Source of the DNA: Chromobacterium piscinae
GTDB lineage: Bacteria > Pseudomonadota > Gammaproteobacteria > Burkholderiales > Chromobacteriaceae
Reading direction: 5' to 3'
Length of the DNA: 64,000 bases
NCBI RefSeq assembly: GCF_021129175.1
Contig: NZ_JAJOHV010000013.1
Location: 1-64,000 of the forward strand
Shown: positions 1 through 8,389 of the stretch, piece by piece
Layout of the letters: every line of letters begins with the position of its first letter
How positions within the stretch are numbered: the first letter of the stretch is position 1
Notes under the pieces: model-generated
What the model was told of the DNA's origin: nothing
What the model saw: the letters and a program-made list of their open reading frames with translations, nothing else
The model's database searches: none
Translations under genes and position numbers: made by a program

Positions 1-21
1 CAAATATTTGTAGAACTTACA
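1..21. mobile_element. Probable terminal end of a transposon inserted in comM (rest outside window)
   Basis: Bases 1-21 are AT-rich (about 25% GC) and abut comM coding sequence of about 70% GC. Read towards the gene they end in ACA at 19-21, so the element would begin TGTAAGTTCTACAAAT on the other strand, as Tn7-like elements begin with TGT. The ComM reading frame loses all family similarity exactly here. ComM is an established insertion site of Tn7-like elements such as the AbaR/Tn6022 group of Acinetobacter. Bases 22-26 (GCCGC) would be one copy of a 5-bp target duplication. Only 21 bases are visible, so the element type is inference. Confidence 0.45.
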
Positions 22-867
22 GCCGCCGCCGACCAGCGCCACCGCCGAGGCGGTGTGATGGGGAGAGCGATACGGCCGCACCCGCCAGCGCCCCGGCTGG
101 AAGCCCTGGGATCCCAGCGATTGCACCGCCGCGCTCTCCAGCGCCTCCCGCTCGGACAAGGGCGGCAGCAGACCCGGCAGCCTGGCCGCCAGCATGGACT
201 TGCCGGTGCCGGGCGGCCCCATCAACAGCAGACTGTGCCCGCCGGCCGCGGCAATCTCCAGCGCGCCGCGCGCGATGGACTGGCCTTTGACATCGCCGAG
301 ATCGGGATAGTTCGGCCACTCTCCGCCCAACACGCCGGCAAACGGCTCCAGCGGCTGCAAACCGTTCAAGAAGGCGCAGGCCTGAGGCAAAGACGCCACC
401 GCGTAAATGGCTGCGCCGCCAACCACAGCGGCTTCCGCCGCGCTGTCGGCAGGCAACACGAAGGCCCGGCCCGCTGCATGGCACTGGCAGGCCATCGCCA
501 ACGCGCCGCGCACCGGACGCACCGCGCCGCTGAGCGCCAACTCGCCGGCGAACTCATAATGGGCGATATCGTCGTTCTTCACTTGGCCGGAAGCCAGCAG
601 GATGCCGATGGCGATGGGGAGGTCGAAGCGGCCGGAGTCCTTGGGCAGGTCTGCAGGCGCCAGATTGACGGTGATCTTGCGGGCGGGAAATTCGAACCCC
701 GAGGTAAGGATGGCGGCGCGGACGCGGTCCCGGCTTTCCTTCACCTCGGTGTCGGGCAGGCCGACGATATTGAACGCGGGCAGGCCGTTGGCGAGGTGGA
801 CCTCGACGGCAACCTCCGGCGCGTCAAGCCCGGACAGCGCCCTGCTCGCCACCACCGCCAGCGTCAT
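22..867 (-). pseudogene. comM: ComM/YifB-family Mg-chelatase-like AAA+ ATPase, 5' part only, interrupted
   Basis: ComM is a hexameric helicase that promotes branch migration during natural transformation. The N-terminal part is complete: an N-terminal chelatase-associated domain (residues 1 to about 190), then Walker A GPPGTGKS near residue 216 and the signature RSPHHTASAVALVGGG. Family members continue with a Ser-x-Pro-x-Pro-Gly-Glu stretch and the Walker B LFLDE, for about 500 residues in all. Here the frame instead reads Cys-Lys-Phe-Tyr-Lys-Tyr-Leu into AT-rich sequence from base 21 down to 1. The visible part lacks Walker B and the C-terminal domain, so it is probably inactive unless a distal fragment complements it. 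The start ATG at 867 lies 5 bp after the ubiK stop, so the two genes are probably co-transcribed. Confidence 0.8.
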
Positions 868-872
868 GGCGC

Positions 873-1160
873 TCAGGAGTGGCCGAGTTCGGACTGTTCT
901 TCCGCTTTAGCCGCGGCCTCATCCGGGAACACTTGGTTCTCCAGCCTGGCCAGGCGCGACTCCAGCGCGGCCAGCTTTTCCCGCGTGCGCGCCAGCACCG
1001 CCTGCTGCACGTCGAATTCCTCGCGGGTGACCAGATCCATCTTGGAGAACGTGGAAGCCATCATCGCGCGGACGTTCTTCTCAATGTCCTTGGCCGGGCT
1101 GGCGGCGATGGTCTCGCTGATCTTGGCGCTGATTTCTTCAAACAGTTTCTGGCTCAACAT
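873..1160 (-). CDS. ubiK: UbiK (YqiC) ubiquinone biosynthesis accessory factor
   Basis: This 95-residue protein starts MLSQKLFEEI. It matches the UbiK/BMFP family, small trimeric proteins that help the soluble Ubi complex work with lipid intermediates in aerobic ubiquinone synthesis. The N-terminal half forms an amphipathic, membrane-associating helix. The C-terminal half, around TREEFDVQQAVLARTREKLAALESRLARLE, is the typical heptad coiled coil. The frame is open upstream to 1346, but the family start is the ATG at 1160. Longer versions would add a GC-rich stretch with no family match. It precedes comM by 5 bp and is divergent from glnK. Confidence 0.9.
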   Translation of the reverse strand: MLSQKLFEEISAKISETIAASPAKDIEKNVRAMMASTFSKMDLVTREEFDVQQAVLARTREKLAALESRLARLENQVFPDEAAAKAEEQSELGHS

Positions 1161-1294
1161 GGTAGCGGCTCCCGCAGTGTCTTGATCTTCAGCCGAGTGT
1201 AGCAAAAAGCGCCCTCGCGCTCCCGCATTTCCTGCCCGCAAGGACATGTCAGCCTGTCTCCAGCATTCATCCAGGCCATGCTGCGGCGCAGCGA

Positions 1295-1311
1295 TGCACC
1301 AAAACTGTGCA
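1295..1311 (+). promoter_or_regulatory. Candidate NtrC-binding site upstream of glnK
   Basis: TGCACCA-AAA-CTGTGCA is a 17-bp imperfect dyad close to the NtrC consensus TGCACCA-N3-TGGTGCA; the left half is perfect and the right half matches 5 of 7. Its centre is about 105-130 bp upstream of the sigma-54 promoter, a usual enhancer distance. A second GTGCA half-site lies at 1372-1376. Confidence 0.55.
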
Positions 1312-1317
1312 GCATAA

Positions 1318-1809
<492 letters not shown>

Positions 1810-1836
1810 CCGCTTTGTGAAACTGGGGAAACCATA

Positions 1837-3147
1837 ATGAAAAAGATACTCGCTGCAATGGCTTCCGGGCTCGCTGCCCTCTCGCTACCCGCGCTGGCCG
1901 ACGCGCCGGCCGGTCCGGCGGTGGTCGCCGCCAAGGTGATCAACTCCGGCGACACTGCCTGGATGCTGACCTCCACCGCCCTGGTGCTGTTCATGACCAT
2001 CCCCGGCCTGGCGCTGTTCTACGGCGGCATGGTCCGTAAGAAGAACGTGCTGGCCACGCTGATGCAGAGTTTCGCCATCACCGCGCTGGTAACCGTATTG
2101 TGGGCCGTGGTCGGCTACAGCCTGGCCTTCACCGTGGGCACGCCGTATATCGGCGATCTGTCCCGCTTCATGCTGGATGGCATGGTGTACATGAAGGATG
2201 CCGGCAAGCTGGCCGTGCACCCGCTGGCCGGCACCATTCCGGAATCGGTGTTCATGACCTTCCAGATGACCTTCGCCATCATCACCCCGGCCTTGATCAC
2301 TGGCGCCTTCGCCGAGCGGATGAAGTTTTCGGCGATGCTGGCCTTCATGGCGCTGTGGTCATTGCTGGTCTATGTGCCGGTGGCGCACTGGGTATGGGCG
2401 CCGGGCGGATGGATGGGCGACAAGGGCGTGCTGGACTTCGCTGGCGGCACCGTGGTGCACATCAACGCCGGCGTGGCCGGTCTGGTGACCGCGCTGGTGC
2501 TGGGCAAGCGCGTGGGTTTCGGCCGCGAGGCGATGCCGCCGCACAACCTGGTGCTGACTCTGGTGGGCGCGTCGATGCTGTGGGTAGGCTGGTTCGGCTT
2601 CAACGCCGGCTCGGCGGGCGCCGCCGACGGCCGCGCCGGCATGGCGATGGTCACCACCCAGGTCGCCACCGCGATGGCGGCGCTGGCCTGGATGTTCGCA
2701 GAGTGGGCGACCAAGAAGAAGCCGTCGGTGCTGGGCATCGCCTCCGGCGCCGTGGCCGGCCTGGTGGCCATCACTCCGGCCGCCGGCTTCGTCGACGTCA
2801 AGGGCGCGCTGATCATCGGCCTCGCCGCCGGCGCGGTGTGCTTCTGGGGCGCCACCGGACTCAAGCACATGCTGGGCTATGACGACTCGCTGGACGCTTT
2901 CGGCGTGCACGGCGTGGGCGGCATCCTGGGCGCGCTGCTGACCGGCGTGTTCGCGGTCAAGGACATCGGCGGCGCCGATGGCAGCCTGGCCACCCAGGCG
3001 CTCGGCGTCGGCGTGACCATCGCCTACTGCGGCATCGTCACCTTCATCCTGCTGAAACTGGTGGACATCGTGCTGGGGCTGCGCGTCGCCGAGGACGAAG
3101 AGCGCGAGGGCCTGGACCTGGTGCTGCACGGCGAGCGCGTGGAATAA
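1837..3147 (+). CDS. amtB: Ammonium transporter AmtB
   Basis: This 436-residue Amt/Rh-family channel conducts ammonium across the inner membrane as a trimer. A cleavable signal peptide (about residues 1-21, ending ALA) precedes about 11 hydrophobic helices. Family motifs visible include GLALFYGGMVRKKN, FQMTFAIITPALITGAFAERMKFSA, FAGGTVVHINAG (pore His), VGWFGFNAGSA and DDSLDAFGVHGVGG (second pore His). The C-terminal cytoplasmic tail, RVAEDEEREGLDLVLHGERVE, is the segment to which GlnK binds in this family. It is the second gene of the glnK operon and is followed by a strong terminator. Confidence 0.96.
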   Translation: MKKILAAMASGLAALSLPALADAPAGPAVVAAKVINSGDTAWMLTSTALVLFMTIPGLALFYGGMVRKKNVLATLMQSFAITALVTVLWAVVGYSLAFTVGTPYIGDLSRFMLDGMVYMKDAGKLAVHPLAGTIPESVFMTFQMTFAIITPALITGAFAERMKFSAMLAFMALWSLLVYVPVAHWVWAPGGWMGDKGVLDFAGGTVVHINAGVAGLVTALVLGKRVGFGREAMPPHNLVLTLVGASMLWVGWFGFNAGSAGAADGRAGMAMVTTQVATAMAALAWMFAEWATKKKPSVLGIASGAVAGLVAITPAAGFVDVKGALIIGLAAGAVCFWGATGLKHMLGYDDSLDAFGVHGVGGILGALLTGVFAVKDIGGADGSLATQALGVGVTIAYCGIVTFILLKLVDIVLGLRVAEDEEREGLDLVLHGERVE

Positions 3148-3183
3148 GCCGCCAGAATCGAAGATTGTTGTGTAAGGGACTTG

Positions 3184-3209
3184 GCGGGGCTTCGGCCCCG
3201 TTTTTTTTT
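3184..3209 (+). terminator. Rho-independent terminator of glnK-amtB
   Basis: A GC-rich hairpin, CGGGGC-TTCG-GCCCCG (outer C/G pairs at 3185 and 3200), is followed by nine T residues, 40 bp after the amtB stop. Confidence 0.9.
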
Positions 3210-3225
3210 CGTCACTCAAAAATGA

Positions 3226-3248
3226 AAAACCGGCCAGAGGCCGGTTTT
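3226..3248 (-). terminator. Rho-independent terminator of sspA-sspB
   Basis: The palindrome AAAACCGGCC-AGA-GGCCGGTTTT lies 17 bp past the sspB stop. Read on the minus strand it ends in a T-run, so it terminates the leftward ssp transcript and faces the amtB terminator. Confidence 0.85.
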
Positions 3249-3264
3249 GATCGATGCGACAAGC

Positions 3265-3696
3265 TTACTTGACGATGCGCAGGCTGGGACGCCCGCTTGG
3301 GCGGTTCGGCGACGGATCGTCGCCGCCGGAATCCGGCGCGTCCTCTTCGGCGCTGACCGGCTTCAGGCTGGCCGCCTCCTCGCTCATCGGCTCCACCTCG
3401 AAGCCCATGCCTTCGCCGGTCTCCCGGGCGAAGATGGACATCACGTTGCCGATGGGCACCCAGATGTCGCGCGATACGCCGCCGAAGCGGGCGGAAAACG
3501 AGACCCACTCATTGTCGATGCGCAGGTTCTTGGTTGCGGTATCGGCGATGTTCAGCACGATCTCGTTGTTCTTCACGTACTCGAGCGGCACGTCGGTGCG
3601 GCTGTTCACCCACACCACGATGTACGGGGTGTAGCCATTGTCGCCGCACCATTGGTGCAGCGCGCGCAGCATGTACGGCTTGGTGCTGGAGCTCAT
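3265..3696 (-). CDS. sspB: ClpXP protease specificity-enhancing factor SspB
   Basis: SspB is a dimeric adaptor that delivers ssrA-tagged, stalled-ribosome products to ClpXP. The 143-residue protein has the folded SspB domain at residues 5-105, with family segments PYMLRALHQW, YIVVWVN, VLNIADTATKNL and SFSARFGGVSRDIWVPIGNVMSIFARETG. A long acidic, disordered linker follows, and the C-terminal tail PSLRIVK fits the ClpX-binding (XB) peptide typical of SspB. It lies 10 bp after sspA in the same direction, the arrangement common in proteobacteria. Confidence 0.95.
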   Translation of the reverse strand: MSSSTKPYMLRALHQWCGDNGYTPYIVVWVNSRTDVPLEYVKNNEIVLNIADTATKNLRIDNEWVSFSARFGGVSRDIWVPIGNVMSIFARETGEGMGFEVEPMSEEAASLKPVSAEEDAPDSGGDDPSPNRPSGRPSLRIVK

Positions 3697-3706
3697 CGCG
3701 TCTCCT

Positions 3707-4309
3707 TTACTTGCGCATCGCCTTTTCGGACGGGGTCAGCGAATCGATGAAGGACTGGCGCTGGAAGATGCGCTCGGCGTACTTGAGGATGGGGGCGGAG
3801 CTCTTGCCCAGGTCGATATTGTAGTGCTCCAGACGCCACATCAGCGGGGCGATGGCCACGTCGATCATCGAGAAATCGTCGCCCAGCATGAATTTCTGCT
3901 TGGAGAAGATCGGCGCGATGGTGGTCAGGCCGTCGCGGATCGCTTCGCGCGCCTTGGTCGCTTCTTTGCCGGTGGCGCCGGCTTCCAGCGTTTTCACGTG
4001 AATGAACAGCTCGTTCTCGAAACGATGCAGGAACAGGCGGGCGCGGGCGCGCATCACCGGATCGGCCGGCATCAGTTGCGGGTGCGGGAAACGCTCGTCG
4101 ATGTATTCATTGATGATGTTCGACTCATGCAGGATCAGGTCGCGCTCCACCAGAACCGGCACTTCGTTGTACGGGTTCATCACAGCCAGATCTTCCGGCT
4201 TGTTATGGATATCCACATCGATGATTTCGAAATCCATCCCTTTTTCGAAGAGCACGATACGGCAGCGCTGACTGAACGGGCAGGTGATTCCGGAGTAGAG
4301 GGTCATCAT
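3707..4309 (-). CDS. sspA: Stringent starvation protein A, SspA
   Basis: SspA is a glutathione-S-transferase-fold protein without GST activity that binds RNA polymerase and shapes stationary-phase and acid-stress transcription. In this 200-residue protein the thioredoxin-like N-terminal domain (residues 1-80) shows YSGITCPFSQRCRIVLFEKG and NEVPVLVERDLILHESNIINEYIDERFPHPQLMP. The all-helical C-terminal domain contains DDFSMIDVAIAPLMWRL. Both are characteristic of SspA. A start three bases further in is also possible. It forms an operon with sspB. Confidence 0.95.
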   Translation of the reverse strand: MMTLYSGITCPFSQRCRIVLFEKGMDFEIIDVDIHNKPEDLAVMNPYNEVPVLVERDLILHESNIINEYIDERFPHPQLMPADPVMRARARLFLHRFENELFIHVKTLEAGATGKEATKAREAIRDGLTTIAPIFSKQKFMLGDDFSMIDVAIAPLMWRLEHYNIDLGKSSAPILKYAERIFQRQSFIDSLTPSEKAMRK

Positions 4310-4416
4310 GGCGGAGAAAATCCTTGACTAACTTAAAAAATGAGTGCAGCGCGCATTCTAGCACTTTCCAGTGGCCACATTCCAGTCTTTCAACACAACA
4401 TCATGATTGTAAAAAG

Positions 4417-4445
4417 AAAAAAGGCGGAATCTCTTCCGCCTTTTT
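4417..4445 (-). terminator. Rho-independent terminator of petABC
   Basis: The stem GGCGGAA-TCTC-TTCCGCC is flanked by A- and T-runs, 17 bp past the petC stop. It is placed to end the leftward bc1 transcript before sspA. Confidence 0.85.
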
Positions 4446-4462
4446 CAACTCGTCCGACGGCT

Positions 4463-5227
4463 TTAGTGCACGTCGCGCCAGTATTCCTTCTTCAACAGAT
4501 ACACCAGCGGGAACAGCAGCAGGCCGAGGAACATCACCACCACGTAGCCGATCTGCTGGCGTTTCACCGCGGCCGGCTCGCCCATATAGACCAGGAAGTT
4601 GGTCAGGTCGCGCATGCGGCGGTCGAACTCGGCGGTATTGGCCTTGCCGTTCTCCAGCTTGGTCAACGTGCCCGCCTTGACCAGTTCGAGCTTGTGCTCC
4701 TCCTGCCCTTCGGCGTTCTTCGCCGTTTTCAGCTCTTGCTCGCCCTGCCATTCCCAGAAGATGTGCGGCATGCCCACCTTGTCGAACACCAGGTTGTTCC
4801 AGCCGGTCGGACGGGACGGATCGCGATAGAAGCCGCGCAGATAGCTGTACAGATAGTCCGCGCCGCGGGAGCGGGCGATCAGCGACAGGTCCGGCGGCGT
4901 CGCGCCGAACCAGGTCTTGGCGTCCTGCTTGTTCATCGCGATGTTCATCTGGTCGCCGATCTTGGCGCCCTCCGGCATCAGGTCGGCCTTGATCTGCTCC
5001 TCGGTCAGGCCGATGTCCTCCAGCCGGTTGTAGCGCATCATGCTGGCCGAGTGGCAGGACAGGCAGTAGTTGGCGAAGATCTGCGCGCCGCGCTGCAGGC
5101 TCTCGGTATCCTGGATGTCGATGTTCGCCTTGTCGAGTTTGGGCCCGCCCTCGTTGGCGAAGGCCGGCATCGCGACAGGCAGCGCCAGCGCCGCGGCGGC
5201 GATCAGGTGACGGATCTTGTTTTTCAT
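4463..5227 (-). CDS. petC: Cytochrome c1 of the bc1 complex
   Basis: Cytochrome c1 carries electrons from the Rieske centre to soluble or bound cytochrome c. The 254-residue protein begins with a signal sequence, MKNKIRHLIAAAALALPVAM (about residues 1-24). The heme c site CLSCHS follows near residue 55, and a single C-terminal membrane anchor is at about residues 222-243 (IGYVVVMFLGLLLFPLVYLL). The frame is open much further upstream inside petB, but the ATG at 5227 has a clear AAGG ribosome site, gives a standard signal peptide, and starts 17 bp after the petB stop. It is the third gene of petABC. Confidence 0.95.
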   Translation of the reverse strand: MKNKIRHLIAAAALALPVAMPAFANEGGPKLDKANIDIQDTESLQRGAQIFANYCLSCHSASMMRYNRLEDIGLTEEQIKADLMPEGAKIGDQMNIAMNKQDAKTWFGATPPDLSLIARSRGADYLYSYLRGFYRDPSRPTGWNNLVFDKVGMPHIFWEWQGEQELKTAKNAEGQEEHKLELVKAGTLTKLENGKANTAEFDRRMRDLTNFLVYMGEPAAVKRQQIGYVVVMFLGLLLFPLVYLLKKEYWRDVH

Positions 5228-5244
5228 TTTCCTTATCCCCTTGC

Positions 5245-6588
5245 TTACACGTTCATGGCGAACAGCGCGGCCAGGAACACGGTCAGCGCCACCATGGCCA
5301 CAAACTGGATCTGGCGCTTGGCGTTGGTATCGGTCACCCGCTCCGGCACCGGGACGCTGCCCACGTCGTTCTTGGTGTAGAACGGCATGCCCAGGAAGAA
5401 GGCGAAGTAGATCACCGAGAAGATCTGCGAGATCAGCGTGCGCACTTCGGTCGGCGGCATCGCGCCCAGAATGCCCAGGCCGATGAACGCGGCGATGAAC
5501 AGGATCAGCGCGATCTTGAACTTGGGACCGCGATAACGGATGGACTTGATCGGCGAGCGGTCCAGCCACGGCAGGAAGGCGATCAGCACCACGGCCGCGC
5601 CCATCGCCAGCACGCCCCACACCTGAGTGCCGGCGAACGACGGCACGGCGCGCAGGATCGCGTAGAACGGGGTGAAGTACCATACCGGCGCGATGTGCGG
5701 CGGGGTCTTCAACGGATCGGCCTGGTCAAAGTTCGGGTGCTCGAGGAAGTAGCCGCCCATTTCCGGCAGGAAGAACACGATCACCGAGAACACCACCATG
5801 AACACCACGACGCCGAGGATGTCCTTGATCGTGTAGTAAGGGTGGGAATAGATGCCGTCCAGGTACAGGCCGGTATTCGGATCCTTGGGCTGCTTCTTGA
5901 TCTCCACGCCGTCCGGGTTGTTGGAACCCACTTCGTGCAGGGCCATCAAGTGGGCCGCCACCAATGCCAGCAGCACCAGCGGCACGGCGATCACGTGCAG
6001 CGCGAAGAAGCGGTTCAGCGTGGCGTCGGACACCACGAAGTCTCCGCGTATCCACAGCGACAAGTCGGGGCCGATCACCGGGATGGAGCCGAACAAGTTG
6101 ACGATCACCTGGGCGCCCCAGAACGACATCTGACCCCAAGGCAGCAGGTAACCCATGAAGGCTTCGGCCATCAGGCACAGGAAGATCAGCGTGCCGAACA
6201 CCCACACCAGTTCGCGCGGCTGCTTGTATGAGCCGTAGATCAGGCCGCGGAACATGTGCAGATACACCACGACGAAGAACATCGACGCGCCGGTGGAGTG
6301 CATGTAGCGGATGATCCAGCCGCCGGCCACGTCGCGCATGATGTACTCGACCGAGGCGAAGGCGACCGGGACGCCGGCGGCGTTCAGCGTGCCATCCGGC
6401 TTGTAGTTCATGGTCAGGAAGATGCCGGTGACAATCTGCAGCACCAGCACCAGCATGGCCAGCGAACCGAAGAAGTACCAGAAGTTGAAGTTCTTGGGCG
6501 CGACGTACTTGCCCCATTGACTTTCCCACAGGGCGGTCAGCGGGAAACGCTCGTCCACCCAGTTAAGCAATTTTTGCGCTTTGCTCAT
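5245..6588 (-). CDS. petB: Cytochrome b of the bc1 complex
   Basis: This integral membrane subunit holds hemes bL and bH and both quinone sites. At 447 residues it is the fused, full-length (non-split) form, with eight or more hydrophobic helices. Heme-ligand regions are seen in RYMHSTGASMFFVVVYLHMF and FFALHVIAVPLVLLALVAAH. The Qo-site motif, PEWY in mitochondria and most ubiquinol enzymes, reads PVWY here (HIAPVWYFTPFYAILRA). Variants at this position are known in the family and can change quinone handling. It lies between petA (14 bp gap) and petC (17 bp gap). Confidence 0.96.
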   Translation of the reverse strand: MSKAQKLLNWVDERFPLTALWESQWGKYVAPKNFNFWYFFGSLAMLVLVLQIVTGIFLTMNYKPDGTLNAAGVPVAFASVEYIMRDVAGGWIIRYMHSTGASMFFVVVYLHMFRGLIYGSYKQPRELVWVFGTLIFLCLMAEAFMGYLLPWGQMSFWGAQVIVNLFGSIPVIGPDLSLWIRGDFVVSDATLNRFFALHVIAVPLVLLALVAAHLMALHEVGSNNPDGVEIKKQPKDPNTGLYLDGIYSHPYYTIKDILGVVVFMVVFSVIVFFLPEMGGYFLEHPNFDQADPLKTPPHIAPVWYFTPFYAILRAVPSFAGTQVWGVLAMGAAVVLIAFLPWLDRSPIKSIRYRGPKFKIALILFIAAFIGLGILGAMPPTEVRTLISQIFSVIYFAFFLGMPFYTKNDVGSVPVPERVTDTNAKRQIQFVAMVALTVFLAALFAMNV

Positions 6589-6602
6589 TTTTCGCCCTCA
6601 GC

Positions 6603-7187
6603 TTATTTGTCGTCGCCAATCAGCAGGCGGCTATCGGACAGATACTTGTGCGGGGGGATTTCCAGGTTCTTGGGCGCCGGCACCCCTTTGAACACGCGGG
6701 CGGCCAGATCGAACTTGGAACCATGGCAGGGGCAGTAGAAGCCTCCCAGCCACTCCGGCCCCAGGTCGGCGGGGGCCAGGTCGGGCCGGAAGGTCGGCGA
6801 ACAGCCCAGGTGGGTGCAGATGCCCACAGCCACCAGGAATTGCGGCTTGATCGAACGGTTTTCGTTCTGGCAGTACTTGGGCTGTTGATCGACTTCGGAT
6901 TTCGGATCGACCAGCTTGGGATCGTTTTTGGGCAGGTTCTTGATCTGCTCGGGCGTGCGGCTGAGCACCCACACCGGCTTGCCGCGCCATTCGACGTTGA
7001 TCTTCTGGCCGGCTTCGATCTTGCCAATGTCGACCTCGACCGGCGCGCCGGCCGCCTTGGCCCTCTCGGACGGGAAAAAGCTCATGAAAAATGGCGTGGC
7101 CGCGCCGACTACCGCAACACCCCCAACAGCGCTGGAAGCGATCGTCAGAAAACGACGGCGCCCCGTATCGACTTGCTGTTCACTCAT
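6603..7187 (-). CDS. petA: Ubiquinol-cytochrome c reductase Rieske iron-sulfur subunit
   Basis: This subunit takes electrons from ubiquinol with a 2Fe-2S cluster. The 194-residue protein has a Tat-type N-terminus with RRRFLTIASSAVGGVAVVGAATPFF, which also serves as the membrane anchor. The two cluster-binding boxes are CTHLGC and CPCHGS, with 2 Cys and 2 His ligands plus the disulfide cysteines. The insert between the boxes (SPTFRPDLAPADLGPEWLGGFY) is long, as in other betaproteobacterial Rieske proteins. The start at 7187 (MSEQQV) is preferred over an upstream MRMTV start. It is the first gene of petABC. Confidence 0.95.
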   Translation of the reverse strand: MSEQQVDTGRRRFLTIASSAVGGVAVVGAATPFFMSFFPSERAKAAGAPVEVDIGKIEAGQKINVEWRGKPVWVLSRTPEQIKNLPKNDPKLVDPKSEVDQQPKYCQNENRSIKPQFLVAVGICTHLGCSPTFRPDLAPADLGPEWLGGFYCPCHGSKFDLAARVFKGVPAPKNLEIPPHKYLSDSRLLIGDDK

Positions 7188-7301
7188 TACAGTCATCCTC
7201 AATCGTGGAAATCGAGCCCTAAACCGCTGGATTTTACCCGATTACTAGTAGGGACTTGAAGCTTCTATGCAAATAAATTGAGCGAGACGCCAGCAACTTG
7301 C

Positions 7302-8048
7302 TTAAACAGGGTTATAAACGTCAATAAATTCGACATTTATGCCAGAGACTTGCGCCAAATGCTCGCCTAGTGCCTTGATGCCAAAGCGTTCCGTGGCATG
7401 ATGTCCAGCGGCGACGAATGCCACATCGCTTTCCATCGCCATGTGGTAATTCTGTTCCGATGCTTCGCCGGTGATGAAAACGTCAACCCCGAGCGCGATC
7501 GCGTCGGCGAAAAAACCCTGCGCCCCGCCGGTGCACCAAGCCACTCGGCGTACCGGCTTGTCCTGCCGCCCCAGCAGCTGCGCCTGCCGCCCCAGCGCCC
7601 CGGTCACATGCTCGGCGAAGGCTGCGGCATCGCCGCCACCCGCCCACTCGCCATGCCAGAGCAGGTTCTGCTCGCCGGCCTGCCCCGTCGGCTCCAGCCC
7701 CAGCGCCCTGCCCAGCTGCGCGTTGTTGCCCAGTTCCAGATGCCCGTCCAACGGCAGGTGATAAGCCAGCAGACTGATATCGTGCTGCAGCAAGGCGCGG
7801 ATACGCTGCTTCTTCATGCCGCAGATGCGCGCGTCCTCGCCTTTCCAGAAATAACCGTGGTGCACCAGGATCGCGTCCGCCCCTCTTTTCGCCGCAGCAT
7901 CGATCAAGGCCTGCGACGCTGTGACCCCGGTCACTATCTTCCTGATCTCGCCGCGCCCCTCCACCTGTAGGCCATTGGGCGCGTAATCTTTGTAGCGCCA
8001 CGGCTCAAGGCAGGTATCCAGGATATTCTGCACATCACTTATCTTCAT
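7302..8048 (-). CDS. NIF3-family dinuclear metal-binding protein (GTP cyclohydrolase I type 2-like)
   Basis: This 248-residue member of the NIF3/DUF34 family is widely annotated as GTP cyclohydrolase type 2 homologue. The family role is unsettled, with proposals around metal homeostasis or nucleotide hydrolysis. Conserved metal-ligand segments are visible: ILVHHGYFWKG (His pair), YHLPLDGHLELGNNAQLGRALG and a C-terminal AAGHHATERFGIKALGEHL with FIDVYNPV at the end. The start MKISDVQN at 8048 is chosen because it gives the family N-terminus; ATGs 9 and 30 bp upstream are possible. It lies just upstream of petA in the same direction, 114 bp away. Confidence 0.85.
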   Translation of the reverse strand: MKISDVQNILDTCLEPWRYKDYAPNGLQVEGRGEIRKIVTGVTASQALIDAAAKRGADAILVHHGYFWKGEDARICGMKKQRIRALLQHDISLLAYHLPLDGHLELGNNAQLGRALGLEPTGQAGEQNLLWHGEWAGGGDAAAFAEHVTGALGRQAQLLGRQDKPVRRVAWCTGGAQGFFADAIALGVDVFITGEASEQNYHMAMESDVAFVAAGHHATERFGIKALGEHLAQVSGINVEFIDVYNPV

Positions 8049-8389
8049 GATTTCCATTCCCTCAATATCGATTATCAATGCGACTTTGTCATCATGGTCG
8101 CCTCACCCGGCGTTACACATCGTAAAAACCGCTCTATTTTTGCCGGATGTTTTCAAAGTCGATAAAATCCCTGAATCTCTGGACTTGCGCTAGGCATGCC
8201 TGAACCAGCTTCGCTCGGCCTCGCTCCCGCCGAATACTCCAGTCCGGGTCCAAACAGGCGGCATTCGGCCCAATGCTATTTTTAAAACTTGCCGGCATCC
8301 GCTTATCGCTCGCGCAGCGCCGTGCGAAGCCGGACGCCAGGTTTCGCAAGCCGTCACGGGTAACGAAACCGATCATACAGGAAGCTTCA
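8049..8389. other. Intergenic region between divergent nif3 and rfbB, no gene seen
   Basis: These 341 bp must hold the promoters of both divergent units. I found no convincing -35/-10 pair, hairpin terminator or RNA. Open frames crossing it are extensions of rfbB or antisense artefacts. Confidence 0.6.

Noticed and set aside
2359-3219. 286-codon frame antisense to amtB
   Set aside because: It is low-complexity His/Ala/Gly composition spanning the amtB terminator; amtB is unambiguous.
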